Assembly: GCA_964587885.1 (NCBI GenBank)
Contig: CAZPME010000014.1
Span: forward strand, 1 to 55,288
Source: UBA60 sp964587885
GTDB lineage: Archaea; Thermoplasmatota; Poseidoniia; Poseidoniales; Poseidoniaceae
Reading direction: 5' to 3'
Length of the DNA stretch: 55,288 bases
Shown here piece by piece: positions 36,101 through 45,318 of the stretch (the stretch's first letter is position 1; every line of letters begins with the position of its first letter). The translations under genes and the position numbers were made by a program. Under the pieces are notes generated by a model. It searched no databases and was not told where the DNA came from. It was given only the letters and a program-made list of their open reading frames with translations.

Positions 36101-38850
36101 GGCAAGTCAGCAACAAGGGAATAAATCCTCTGAATGGTAGTGATTGGGATAAGAATCCAGACGGCGATGGATACGATATTAATCACGATGGGATACTAGA
36201 TCTTGATGAACAATTATTCAATTGGCTAGAATATCACCTTATGGATGGAATGTATTCTCAAAATGTTTCGCTTGGGACTCCCTTGCCCGGTAATCTCACC
36301 ACTCAGTTATTCACCTATGTCGACTCATGGGGTTTGCCTGAGAGTACCTTTGGTGAAGACTCTACTCCAAGCACGTGGGTTGTGGTTGATGGTAAGGCAT
36401 TGGACGCTGGCTCAGGTAATCCTGTAAGTGCAGATTCAGATAATGATGGCATGCCCGATGGTTGGGAATTATGGTTTGCGCGCTGGGATATCCTTGCCGA
36501 TGGTTGGACTTTGAATCCTTTGAATGATACCGACTTGGGTGGTGATGCCGATGAAGACGGTATGGCAAATTGGGAAGAGTACAATTCTATTGACCCAATG
36601 TACACCGAAACTAATAGTAATCAGACTTCACCACAATGGTTCGTTACTTTAGTAGGCCAAGCAAAATTGCTGAACGTTTGGTCAAGAATTACCACGGATC
36701 TGTCTTTTGGCAGTTTTATCAGCCAAGACCAAATCAATATCTCGGGCCGTACAGCGGACCCAAATAATCCCGATACCGATGGCGATGGCATCCTTGATGG
36801 GATTGAAATGTTATTTACTTCTTGGAATACTTCAGCCGAGGTATGGACGCTAAATCCACTGGTCGCTGGAGACGGACAATTTGATAGCGATAATGATGCG
36901 TTAATTGATGCGATTGAATTGTCGATTGCAACCACTAACCCCGATAATGGAGGAGACAACCCGGATGATGCGCCTTTGTTGGGTGAAGATGCTGCATGGA
37001 ATCAGCAGCAATATACTCCGGTAAGGGTGCACAATATGCTGATTACCAAAGAGGGACGACAAGTATTGGTCTACGAAGATTTCCAATTATGGCAAAATGG
37101 CGAGCCACCAACCAAGATTCTCGAAGTATTATTGTCAATAACCGACCCTAACCATGCTGACACCGATCGTGATGAAATGAGTGATGGCTACGAATATTGG
37201 TTCACTGAGTGGGATCTCGACGAAAGTCGTTGGTCAATGAACCCTCTAATCGATAATGATGTATATCTTGATAGTGATGACGACTCTTATGACTGCGATC
37301 AAAATGGGAATATTTCTGTCGAAGAGCGATATACTAACCTCGAAGAATGGAAGGCGCGTCAACATGGTAAGGAAAACATGTCGTGGACGATCCCAAGTGG
37401 CCTCGGAATAATCGGTTATGGTGATGATGCCCTTAGTGCGATGGTCGATAAGCATGGGTATTCTACACTAGAGGGGCGCGGAGAATTGTGGCAATTATAT
37501 GCAAACAAGGATGCTGAGAGTATCTTGCGAATGGGCAAAATAAATGAATTTGATTCGAACAATTTCAACCGCAGTTTATTCGGTGTTTCTGACCCGACTT
37601 CTGCTGATTCGGATAGTGATGGCATTCCTGATGGATGGGAATGGTGTTACTCTTCTTTTGCTATGCCAGACCCGACGACGATGAATCATTGGTCGAGTAA
37701 CCCCTTGAATCCTCTTGATATTGATTATGATGGTGACCAAGATGGATGGTATGATAGAACTCCATTTGACACCCCTGCTGCCCAAGGTAATTGGGAAGAC
37801 AGGTCATTTGAACAAGATGGTTTGCAAATCACCCCTGGGCCCGGAAGTTTGCCATTTACCAACATCATGGAATATTGGAATGGTACTCGCCCAGATAGTA
37901 ATGATTCGGATGCAGATAGTGTTGCAATGCGCCGAGAAGGCACCGGGCAAGTCACGACATTGTATGAACAAGATTGGAATCTTTCAGATGGGCGTGAAGT
38001 ATTCAAGTACGGTAGTAATCCCAAGGATAATGATTCGGATGGCGACATGTTGCCTGATTGGTACGAATACGCAAAGGGCTGGAATGAAGAAAACGATAAT
38101 TATTCTACCTATTTGAAAATTCAAGTTTGGTGGGATGAATCCGGCACTTGCCCAACTGCGCTATTCTATAATTCTTCAACCGACAATATTGAGCGTGCAC
38201 GCCTAAATTATACTTGGTTCACCCTTAATCCTGCCGATCCCACTGATGCTAATTTGGATCCAGATCGGGATGGTTGGTGGGATTGCTCTGGAATCCCTTC
38301 CTATCAACCCTATACGAATTTCCAAGAATTCTTTGCGATACATGACCAGTCAATCGCTTCTCCATCTGCAGTAAGATTGGCTGGGCTCAAATATAATGGC
38401 GCCAATGTAAATGAGTGGTGGCAATTACGCGGATATACCCTCAAAATCGACGGGGTTGATGAGCACCTGACAAATTATCTGCGCATGTACAAGCGTACTT
38501 CAGGTGATACGCTTTGGGCCTTGATTATCGATGATAATGATGGCGATTTTGAGACCATTGATGCTACTGACGATGTAGATATTTGTCGCGGTGATATTAC
38601 CGATCAGTGGGACATCTTTTATGCTGCTTCTCCAAATAGCCCCCCGAGTCTTTCCGTTGGTGAGAGAGAATACGGCTGGTGGCATCTTGATGTTGATGGC
38701 GACCATACAGCTGAAGGCACTGACCCAATGAAGTGGGATACTGATGGCGATTGGTTACACGATGGCTGGGAAGTTGCCGAAGATGAAGTCGATGGTATTC
38801 GCGGTGATTCTTCCCCTATTCATTACGATTCAAGAGCGACATCGACATGA
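33142..38850 (+). CDS. Giant secreted protein of composite Asp-rich (thrombospondin-3-like) repeats with a beta-propeller insert
   Basis: 1,902 aa. A signal peptide (LIVAIAMVSSLLLMSQMPAV) starts at the first ATG. At least fifteen Asp-rich Ca-binding-type motifs follow (DSDGDGIPD, DSDADGISD, DTDGDGILD and so on). From about residue 740 they alternate in a longer unit: NPDSDGDxxPDGWE, then W-x-LNPL, then a second D-x-D-x-DG-x-N-x-x-EY motif, repeating roughly every 100-140 residues. Residues ~400-720 look like a beta-propeller (LYAGTRLGVSIIEL, MYVGTDKGLLI, IWLGTGSGVHKLDL). There is no clear C-terminal helix or sorting tail, so it may be released or held by another protein. I infer a rigid, calcium-stiffened extracellular stalk or adhesin. 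Confidence 0.82.
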   Translation: MRTKQTTLIVAIAMVSSLLLMSQMPAVSEVENIFPGDTEGEGPPVTDSDGDGIPDVHENLYSEWMNFTSVDGREVNIAGLDRNLSSDAEFDLDLDGLNASEEYCWPYSFAACFSTLRSGLTGDLDLLTGQRQYLDPRSADSDGDGMPDGFEAVMCYQQSGSFDTTTGKYSCTGFDPLNSSDGSLDLDKDGFDIDRDGILAPHEELTSSEEYNFGSGENWTTELDGLRCMFSAPDLPNQSHWPSITNRWPHIGKACAENVTVDFGEDRWLGTDPTNGDSDWYYADAGIELKYTHPVTGDGIPDGWEIHFQLNPHNRSDRLLDGDNDGWDLDRNGIISADQSVSPIDLLIGEELSNIQEYLTYQDGGNNVRAGLKQVGLDAVSGTLYEFPHSSSIEATGTSSVMHHDVISLVIDDQGEQLYAGTRLGVSIIELNSTLSVDHNLPSGFELNDLLILDLSSGELAVIATNQGVIVADLDLNGQLTPASIWTYIDSGPITAMEELNLDSANTQVLAAGPEGIAYVVEIASSGSVILPVENTSTDFSTPLAQFNATPQDLAHVIYESEIPKMYVGTDKGLLICPSVTLRESFSCSWRFNEWNDTEMRTKPIGIANAYDVRAIYPDGPGEQTHVIWLGTGSGVHKLDLATDVIEHSNNLEYTGDENNTNDGANDVYSILPTESEVLVGSAEGLWSIYGGYSTVYGMSVQDRIPGHIQTMAIAEIDGIATILAGLDPGQFSNYESIDPGNNDSDFDGIFDGWEHTYGLDPTDPFDALLDVDGDGVNLDDQQDPYLERLWTNLDEYRYEAITEQGWNSTDPRSADSDADGISDGAEVFGFFFQESNLWCHYLPNMSYDCDSSVVSAAANSTYLDSGGNDQPLDPTNIDSDGDGMPDGWEIAHRRWIGYSFNGGNNWTLDPLRPEDANWDADGDGLVNLHEYKWGNVVELGLAGELIESHNELPEYVANWSKTDPNNPDSDGDTLPDGWEARYLSDWQVSNKGINPLNGSDWDKNPDGDGYDINHDGILDLDEQLFNWLEYHLMDGMYSQNVSLGTPLPGNLTTQLFTYVDSWGLPESTFGEDSTPSTWVVVDGKALDAGSGNPVSADSDNDGMPDGWELWFARWDILADGWTLNPLNDTDLGGDADEDGMANWEEYNSIDPMYTETNSNQTSPQWFVTLVGQAKLLNVWSRITTDLSFGSFISQDQINISGRTADPNNPDTDGDGILDGIEMLFTSWNTSAEVWTLNPLVAGDGQFDSDNDALIDAIELSIATTNPDNGGDNPDDAPLLGEDAAWNQQQYTPVRVHNMLITKEGRQVLVYEDFQLWQNGEPPTKILEVLLSITDPNHADTDRDEMSDGYEYWFTEWDLDESRWSMNPLIDNDVYLDSDDDSYDCDQNGNISVEERYTNLEEWKARQHGKENMSWTIPSGLGIIGYGDDALSAMVDKHGYSTLEGRGELWQLYANKDAESILRMGKINEFDSNNFNRSLFGVSDPTSADSDSDGIPDGWEWCYSSFAMPDPTTMNHWSSNPLNPLDIDYDGDQDGWYDRTPFDTPAAQGNWEDRSFEQDGLQITPGPGSLPFTNIMEYWNGTRPDSNDSDADSVAMRREGTGQVTTLYEQDWNLSDGREVFKYGSNPKDNDSDGDMLPDWYEYAKGWNEENDNYSTYLKIQVWWDESGTCPTALFYNSSTDNIERARLNYTWFTLNPADPTDANLDPDRDGWWDCSGIPSYQPYTNFQEFFAIHDQSIASPSAVRLAGLKYNGANVNEWWQLRGYTLKIDGVDEHLTNYLRMYKRTSGDTLWALIIDDNDGDFETIDATDDVDICRGDITDQWDIFYAASPNSPPSLSVGEREYGWWHLDVDGDHTAEGTDPMKWDTDGDWLHDGWEVAEDEVDGIRGDSSPIHYDSRATST

Positions 38851-38919
38851 TTTGTTGTGTAGTTGATAGATTCTATCTGAGATGTAAATGTTAGGTATTT
38901 GCAATTTTTCAATAACCAA

Positions 38920-38936
38920 AGCATCCGTAGGATGCT
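38920..38936 (+). repeat. Inverted repeat between two giant genes
   Basis: AGCATCC-GTA-GGATGCT, a perfect 7-bp stem with a 3-base loop, 69 bases after one stop and 54 before the next ATG. A T5 run lies just upstream rather than downstream. It may end the first transcript or act as an operator for the second. Confidence 0.45.
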
Positions 38937-38990
38937 ATGGCCGATATGCGATGAATTGAAGACTCTTCCCGGCATGGAGCAACAGTTCGG

Positions 38991-41900
38991 ATGCGCGTTA
39001 GACACAATTCATCTCGTAGTTTGGTAGTTGGATTACTATCACTATTTTTGCTATCGATTGTCAGTCCAGCATTCATTAGCGTGGTCGAAAATTCCGAGGC
39101 TGCAGGTGGCTCAAGGCATCTTTACACCTTTGCTGGTGGAGCTCCAGATACTATGGCCCTATACACCGGTTCTTCACCCGACCGGACTACAAAAATCGCG
39201 TTACCAAATGGAGCCGAGGTGATTGATTTTGAAGTCAAATTGTCAGGCGCGTCGTCAACAGGGTGGTCTTCGGTAGGTGTCGATGTGAGAGATGAATGGA
39301 TGAGTGGAACGTCGTCGGGAACAGATGCGCGTTCTGATTCACTTTCATTGGCAATGGATTCACGAACCTCAACATTTTTTGGCCATGGTCCTATTGAAGA
39401 TGTTTCCAGTCAGAGTACTGCGTGGTTGGACAATGGTTCATTTTCGATAGTACAGCCACATCTTAGCAATTCAACTGAGAATCGATTCAATCCACAACAG
39501 CAAGTTTCCAGCAACGCCTTTAGTGCTCAAAGCCAAGGAGCGATTCTCAAGCATCACGATTGGTTATTTTCCTCAAAATGGAGCGGCAGCACCTTTTCTA
39601 ACGTAGTAGAACGGTTGTGGCCGAATAATGCAACACGTGAATCCACGATCCATCTTGAGCAGGCCGGATGTTCATTACCTCAAGTGCATCCTAGCAGTTA
39701 CTATGGGATGTACGGTTTTAGAGATTGGACAGTAACTCCAGATGAGATGTTATATGGGATATTATCAGGATACCGTTATCATTACGGCAACACAATTCAA
39801 ACTCAATATCAGAAAGTAGTGGTAATGGATATTCGCTACGATGATATTTGGACTTGCATTGATACTTATGACCTCGCCCCGTCATTTGGCGATTACTCGG
39901 GAATTTCTTATGACCGAGTTGAAGATAAGATTTGGGTAGTGCACAATAGTCAGAGGAAGTTAGTATCCTATGAGTTTGAAGCCAATAGCCAATTCACCCG
40001 CGGCACTCAAATGTATACTTACCAATCTTCAAGCACGCATGATTGTGGAAAATCAGGCGGTATGGTTCGTGGCTTGGCAGTACATGGCAATCTATTCTTC
40101 ATGCGTTGCAAGGATGCTAGTTCGACATGGACCACTACAGATGTGTTGAATGCATGGGCCGTAGGCTCTACTTCAGCATTAGTTGCGCAATCTGGAACTC
40201 GTACAATTCCTCAGATTGGTTATGGATTGATGTATGATGGAGAACGCTTGAACACTGTTGATTGTGGAATGTACTACTGGGGTTCAACAACTCTCTATTT
40301 CCGCCAATATGGCGCAGGAATGGCGTATCCAACAAATCCGGCACCGGGGACCTCTACTTGGATTGCTGAACCAATTATCACGTCATCAGACGTATTGTCA
40401 GTAAATATGGAGACTAAATGGTCTGCTGCAGCCACAGGTGACCGAGTCGATTATTGGGTAAGTGCCGATAACGGCACACATTGGGAAGCGGTTGAAAGTA
40501 ATAACACGATACATTTTTCTCATCCGGGTAATGAATTGCGCTGGAAATTACAATTGATTGGTTCTACTCCGATTTCATGGTGGGTTAATCTAGAATATTC
40601 TACTGCATATCAGACCACCGGCTCATGGCTTTCTCCACCGATACCGACCGGCACAGAAGTTGGTAAAGTGAAACCATCTTGGTCAGCAGACTTGCCGAGT
40701 GGAACGACCTTGTCGGCATTTGTCTCTAATGACAATGGGTCAACATGGCAACCAGCAACTAATGGAGCGAATACAGATTTTACCAACGATGGAAATATTT
40801 TGCGCTACAATATTGAATTGACAAGTAACTCGGATCAAATCACGCCTACTGTTGACTTCTTCACCCTAGATTACCTCGAGGGATTCCCCGATCGAGTAGA
40901 ATTAGATATTGGTGACGATGGAACATGGGATTGGAAAGGTTTGACTTTCCTCGGAGACAGTAGTGTTGTGGCAAGCGATGACTCCACTGTTGGTAGTGAT
41001 GTATCCGATGCTCCGACACTTGTTCAAGCACTTAATCAGCATGCAATACGTAACGGAGTGGGAACTACGGATATTCCGATTGCTGTTAGGGCCCATTCGA
41101 GTGGCCGGATATTGCTTTCCGACCTAGATTTGTCATATCGATTACAAACCCGTGTACTTGACGCATCTTTGGATGGTGGTGTCCTATCTCCTGATGGTGA
41201 TTGGCGCACCCTATCTGTGCGTATAGCCCCCGGTGATGAGGTAAACTCAATTGAGAAGGCATTGATTACCTTTGAGCATCCGTCCGGAAATGATTCAGTA
41301 ATTGAATGGCTGGCCAATGATATTTGTGGAATGCTAGATAGTGGCGAAGGGCGCTTAGGCTTTGATAGTGCAAATTGTACTTCAGTCGAAGATGCGTTTG
41401 GAACAGTTTCCTTGCGCTTGCCGATCAAATCTACATGGTTGTGGAACGATGCAAATGATGTTGAAGTGAAAGTCACAGTCGATGATAACTTCGGCCGGGC
41501 AATTACTAATTGGGAAACCAAACATCTTGATTTGAGAATTGAGAACGATATCCAACTTGATGGCATGCGTGTTTATGATGAGACTGGAAGAGAACTACTC
41601 AGTCATGATTGGGTAAGAGGCGGCTATAATCTAACATTTAGTGGTGGGATTCACTTTGAAGGCACTCAACTAACGCCTCAAGCTGGTCAATTTATGCTAA
41701 GAATTATCGGTCAAAATGTGACGTATGATGGGGATCCAATTGGAGAGGCGGTATTGATGCATGAAGAGGCCAATCCGTCGCACGGCTCGTATTCTATCAC
41801 TTTCACCAGTCCACGTGAATCATCTCCGGGTGGAATGCAATTTTTAGTACAAGCATTCAACATGAGCAATGGTTCTGTCTTTGCCAACCCGATTTACAAC

Positions 41901-44384
41901 ACAATACGATTAATTCTAGATGGTAACAGTCCCCTAGTACTTTCTGCGACCCCTAAAGATGGTGCCGAGATGCACAAAGGCCCACCTAGCCCTGGTGGTC
42001 AAGCAGTCTCAATTGTAATCCAAGATAGTGTCGACCCACCGTCACAAGTCAATTTGCATTATTGGCTTGGATGCACGAGCCGGCATGAAATGTGCTCAGA
42101 TACCGATTTCGATGGAATGCCTGATGAAATTGAGTACCGGAATAAGGTCTTGACCACGCCTGATACACAAGCAGGTGGAATCAATATATTTGAGGGCTTA
42201 ATTGATGATTCAATGTTAATTCATGGCGAAAAGGTGTCTTTCTATGTAGATGGCAAGGATGGTCAGCAAAACAATGTGGCTATGGGTGGAACGCCGGTTT
42301 GTCTTGATGACGGCACTGATTGTGATTGGTCCAATTCATTAGTAAATTACCAGATACGCGAAGAATTTGAGCCTTTACTAGTAATTGATAATTCCACGAT
42401 TATTGGCCATGACGATTATTCACCACTTCATCCTGGTATTCCCTACAATCTTATTTTACAGCTTAGTGATGGTAACGGATGGCAAGATATTGGCGGGCTC
42501 CAGTTAGCATTAGGCGGTGATTTCTCTGATAGTGAAACTTCAATTTGGATGGAATTTTCATCCCTTGAGGATGGCACTCCTATAATGCATGTCGAAAGCG
42601 GCGGTGAAGGATTAGCAGTCAGTAATTTGTACAGTGCAGTCGTGCTAGATCCTGAAAACGAAACATTGTTGATGGTCAATATGCGTTTCCAACTTACCTG
42701 GGAATTCCCTGAAGTATGGGACACAGATGGAGTTGAGCGTTTCATTCCTAAACTCGAAGTTTGGGATCGAAGTTGCAGTGAAATTGAGGATGTTCCATGT
42801 CACACAAAGGCTGATGGTTTAGGCAATGATTGGTGGAGTTTAGACAATGACCTGCGCTTTGATACGCAACAAGGGCATATCTCCGCGATTGAGTTGCGTA
42901 ATGGCAATAATCACTATACTGGAGGACAAGAAGAGTCCTTAGTCGGAGCCGGGCAGGTCCTGCGCTTTACCGGCCGAGTAATGTTTAGCGAGGACTCAAC
43001 TCCCGCACCTGCAGGTGCCTTTAATGTGGTTCTTGGTGATTATGATCATCTTTGGGAAACACGGCCACAAGAGGGTGGATTTTTCAGAATGGATTTCATC
43101 GTACCGAGTGTACGAAGTGGACATCTCGACCTCTATGCCACAATGTCGGATATGCCTGGGTTTGCCACCGATAGTACCAACTCCCCACCGCGCCTTCAAT
43201 TGGCCGTTGATAGCACCCATCCGGTGATAGAATCTGTTACCGTAGCAACAATTAGTTCTGGCGGCAGTGCACCTCTAAACTTAGTTTCAGCATTGCCAAT
43301 AAATCTGGAACTAAGTGATGATAATGGGTTCAATGTTGAAGACTCAGCAATATTCCATTATGTCATGCAGGCGGGTGCAAGTGAAGTGAGTCGCGGGAGT
43401 ATGGAGTTCGATGATTTCCTAATCATTGATGACAAATTAATTTGGCTTGGTGAGATAGACCTAACTGATAATGGGGCGACTAAGGTGTTGCCAAGTTATA
43501 CAATTCATGGTTGGGTAACCGGAGCTGATGCTGCTGGAAACCCATTCATTTCCGAGGGCAACACCGAGTCTTCACCTATCGGCACATGGTCATTCATTTG
43601 GTCGGGGCCGGAAGTGGATTTGCGTGATGCTAATTCATCGGTATTTTGGGATGAGCCCAGTCCAAATGCAGGCGATACAGTAACTTTGAACATCAAGGGT
43701 AAATCAATGAATGGTGTACAAGGTACCCTTCGCTTTATACTGGAAGAGAATCAAAATGGTGACTGGGTCGATGTAGGTGAGGCATCAGTTTTGGTTGGTG
43801 CAGTGAACCCATTCCACACTACTATTGATTATGATGTCGATGCTCATGGCAAGGATAATGTTTTGAATTTCCGCCTACGAATGTTGGATGGTGATACTGA
43901 GTTGGACCGGTTAACGATATCGCCACTACTACTCACCGAGGAAGTTGATCGAGATTGGAGTGCAGTTAGTAGCCAAGTTTCCGACTCTAAATTGTCGGTT
44001 GTGCTCTATTTCATTATGCTATTTGCTGCCTCATATGGAATTTGGATGATGGTATTGTATCGCAAAGCGATTTCGACGGATGAGGAAGAAGAACTGGACC
44101 ACACCGAGGTAGTAAACCTCGACATGCAAGGCAAGATTGCACCTGCGATACCTGCTGGATTTACTCCTGGAATTACACCTAATCAACCACTACAGGTTGC
44201 AGCAACACTCCCGCCACCGATGCCTGTGAATACAGTTGCTGCACCCGCTCCATCGGTCACTCCTATCGCCCCTATTGTGAATGAGGCTCCACCGATACCT
44301 GAAGAGGGCTTGCCGAAAGGTTGGACTGAAGAGCAGTGGAAGCATTATGGCAGCAAGTGGTTATCAGAGCGAGCAAAGAAGTAG
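38991..44384 (+). CDS. Giant single-pass surface protein with GWTxEQW cytosolic tail
   Basis: 1,797 aa. A signal peptide (LVVGLLSLFLLSIVSPAF) begins ten residues in. The exterior part (~40-1660) is beta-rich: TFAGG and jelly-roll-like segments early, a propeller-like stretch near 250-450, DSDTDFDGMPDEIE near 1034, and several Ig/CARDB-like units later. One helix (LSVVLYFIMLFAASYGIWMM, ~1667-1686) precedes a cytosolic tail of ~110 residues. That tail is acidic, then Pro/Ala-rich, and ends LPKGWTEEQWKHYG plus a short basic end. I do not recognise the whole protein. Gene order after the calcium-repeat giant on the same strand suggests related surface roles. No strong ribosome site is seen. Confidence 0.8.
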   Translation: MRVRHNSSRSLVVGLLSLFLLSIVSPAFISVVENSEAAGGSRHLYTFAGGAPDTMALYTGSSPDRTTKIALPNGAEVIDFEVKLSGASSTGWSSVGVDVRDEWMSGTSSGTDARSDSLSLAMDSRTSTFFGHGPIEDVSSQSTAWLDNGSFSIVQPHLSNSTENRFNPQQQVSSNAFSAQSQGAILKHHDWLFSSKWSGSTFSNVVERLWPNNATRESTIHLEQAGCSLPQVHPSSYYGMYGFRDWTVTPDEMLYGILSGYRYHYGNTIQTQYQKVVVMDIRYDDIWTCIDTYDLAPSFGDYSGISYDRVEDKIWVVHNSQRKLVSYEFEANSQFTRGTQMYTYQSSSTHDCGKSGGMVRGLAVHGNLFFMRCKDASSTWTTTDVLNAWAVGSTSALVAQSGTRTIPQIGYGLMYDGERLNTVDCGMYYWGSTTLYFRQYGAGMAYPTNPAPGTSTWIAEPIITSSDVLSVNMETKWSAAATGDRVDYWVSADNGTHWEAVESNNTIHFSHPGNELRWKLQLIGSTPISWWVNLEYSTAYQTTGSWLSPPIPTGTEVGKVKPSWSADLPSGTTLSAFVSNDNGSTWQPATNGANTDFTNDGNILRYNIELTSNSDQITPTVDFFTLDYLEGFPDRVELDIGDDGTWDWKGLTFLGDSSVVASDDSTVGSDVSDAPTLVQALNQHAIRNGVGTTDIPIAVRAHSSGRILLSDLDLSYRLQTRVLDASLDGGVLSPDGDWRTLSVRIAPGDEVNSIEKALITFEHPSGNDSVIEWLANDICGMLDSGEGRLGFDSANCTSVEDAFGTVSLRLPIKSTWLWNDANDVEVKVTVDDNFGRAITNWETKHLDLRIENDIQLDGMRVYDETGRELLSHDWVRGGYNLTFSGGIHFEGTQLTPQAGQFMLRIIGQNVTYDGDPIGEAVLMHEEANPSHGSYSITFTSPRESSPGGMQFLVQAFNMSNGSVFANPIYNTIRLILDGNSPLVLSATPKDGAEMHKGPPSPGGQAVSIVIQDSVDPPSQVNLHYWLGCTSRHEMCSDTDFDGMPDEIEYRNKVLTTPDTQAGGINIFEGLIDDSMLIHGEKVSFYVDGKDGQQNNVAMGGTPVCLDDGTDCDWSNSLVNYQIREEFEPLLVIDNSTIIGHDDYSPLHPGIPYNLILQLSDGNGWQDIGGLQLALGGDFSDSETSIWMEFSSLEDGTPIMHVESGGEGLAVSNLYSAVVLDPENETLLMVNMRFQLTWEFPEVWDTDGVERFIPKLEVWDRSCSEIEDVPCHTKADGLGNDWWSLDNDLRFDTQQGHISAIELRNGNNHYTGGQEESLVGAGQVLRFTGRVMFSEDSTPAPAGAFNVVLGDYDHLWETRPQEGGFFRMDFIVPSVRSGHLDLYATMSDMPGFATDSTNSPPRLQLAVDSTHPVIESVTVATISSGGSAPLNLVSALPINLELSDDNGFNVEDSAIFHYVMQAGASEVSRGSMEFDDFLIIDDKLIWLGEIDLTDNGATKVLPSYTIHGWVTGADAAGNPFISEGNTESSPIGTWSFIWSGPEVDLRDANSSVFWDEPSPNAGDTVTLNIKGKSMNGVQGTLRFILEENQNGDWVDVGEASVLVGAVNPFHTTIDYDVDAHGKDNVLNFRLRMLDGDTELDRLTISPLLLTEEVDRDWSAVSSQVSDSKLSVVLYFIMLFAASYGIWMMVLYRKAISTDEEEELDHTEVVNLDMQGKIAPAIPAGFTPGITPNQPLQVAATLPPPMPVNTVAAPAPSVTPIAPIVNEAPPIPEEGLPKGWTEEQWKHYGSKWLSERAKK

Positions 44385-44395
44385 TTGGCATTATC

Positions 44396-44839
44396 ATGTC
44401 ATCGTCGAATTTAGGCGCATTATTTCTACAAGAGCAAATGGTTGCCATTGTTAATCAAATGTCTATTCCGCTAATTGAAATCAGTTTGGTATTACAAAAA
44501 TATACCAAAGCCTTGGTTGCAGAATTGAATAAGCATGCTCAACAATCTAACGAAATCTTGCCAGAAAATATTCTCCAGCCATTGCCTTTGGAAGGAGACA
44601 TTGAATCTGGTGATGCTGGAATTGAAATCGACATGCAAAAAATAGTAAGTATGACTGATGTAGATAGAATGGACATTTTTGATACTGTGATTAGAACTGC
44701 AATAAACGAAAAGGAAACACCATTGTTCGACGCCCTTTTGGTCATTAGAGAATGGGAAAAGTTAGCCCGTACCCAATTGGTCAAATCCACCTCCGCCGGT
44801 CAATTATTCAGTCCTTTGGAATTACCAGAGGGGTTCTAG
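44396..44839 (+). CDS. Small soluble helical protein of unknown function
   Basis: 147 aa from ATG 44396, eleven bases after the stop of the preceding giant; no Shine-Dalgarno is obvious, and a start inside the giant's end is possible but less likely. The composition is that of a cytosolic, mostly helical protein: an amphipathic LFLQEQMVAIVNQM start, an acidic centre (LEGDIESGDAGIEIDM) and a C-terminal LLVIREWEKLARTQL helix. I see no signal peptide or metal site and do not recognise it. Its stop overlaps that of the convergent membrane gene by three bases. Co-transcription with the giant could mean it serves the giant's cytosolic tail. Confidence 0.62.
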   Translation: MSSSNLGALFLQEQMVAIVNQMSIPLIEISLVLQKYTKALVAELNKHAQQSNEILPENILQPLPLEGDIESGDAGIEIDMQKIVSMTDVDRMDIFDTVIRTAINEKETPLFDALLVIREWEKLARTQLVKSTSAGQLFSPLELPEGF

Positions 44840-45177
44840 TTGTCAGAGACTCGCAAATTGTGAGCATCTTTTACGCTTTGAGTTGCAACCCCCCAAGCGT
44901 CGACAACCGACCAAGCATAAAGGCCAATCCAGAAGATAATCGTAAAACTCAATGGAATTTGCAGTAAAGTCCAGTCGAATGCCTTTTGATGTTCACGATT
45001 AAAATGCTGTCCTAGAAAGGCAAACGGAATCAATGCTAACAAGACCACTATCAGCGGTTTGAATGAGCCCCAAATGCCGATTCCAGAAGTAAGTTGTAGC
45101 CAAATAACTTTCACAATATTGCTATTTTTCTCTCTACTATTGGAGAGTGAAACTACAATTTCTTCGGATTGACTCAT
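44836..45177 (-). CDS. Small two-helix membrane protein of unknown function
   Basis: 113 aa from ATG 45177. After a polar N-terminus of ~35 residues come two helices: PLIVVLLALIPFAFLG (~41-56) and PLSFTIIFWIGLYAWSVVDAW (~75-95). A short polar end follows. The paired-helix layout with a WSVVDAW end is like small TM2/DUF5683-type membrane proteins, but the match is weak and I would not name it. The gene stands alone on this strand and its stop overlaps the convergent gene's stop. Confidence 0.6.
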   Translation of the reverse strand: MSQSEEIVVSLSNSREKNSNIVKVIWLQLTSGIGIWGSFKPLIVVLLALIPFAFLGQHFNREHQKAFDWTLLQIPLSFTIIFWIGLYAWSVVDAWGVATQSVKDAHNLRVSDN

Positions 45178-45244
45178 GGCCTCAACAGGCGTTGCTAACC
45201 GCTAATGGGCATCAAACCTTCCCTCGGGATTGGACGCGGCAGGG

Positions 45245-45251
45245 TATTATA
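45245..45251 (+). promoter_or_regulatory. TATA-like element before Pcp-NUDIX gene
   Basis: TATTATA, whose centre is about 28 bases before a GTG at 45277. That spacing would suit a leaderless message starting at that GTG. Confidence 0.4.
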
Positions 45252-45318
45252 GCATCCATTTCATTTGCCGCAAGATGTGTCCGCCAAATGCTTTCAACTC
45301 AAACAATGTGCCAGGGTT

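Noticed and set aside
35340..38850. DNA repeats as a CRISPR-like or satellite array
   Set aside because: The similarity is at protein level in a continuous frame; spacing varies and the DNA copies are diverged.
41036..41566. 176-codon minus-strand frame inside the 1,797-aa gene
   Set aside because: Shadow of a well-supported gene; low-complexity Ser/Pro composition.
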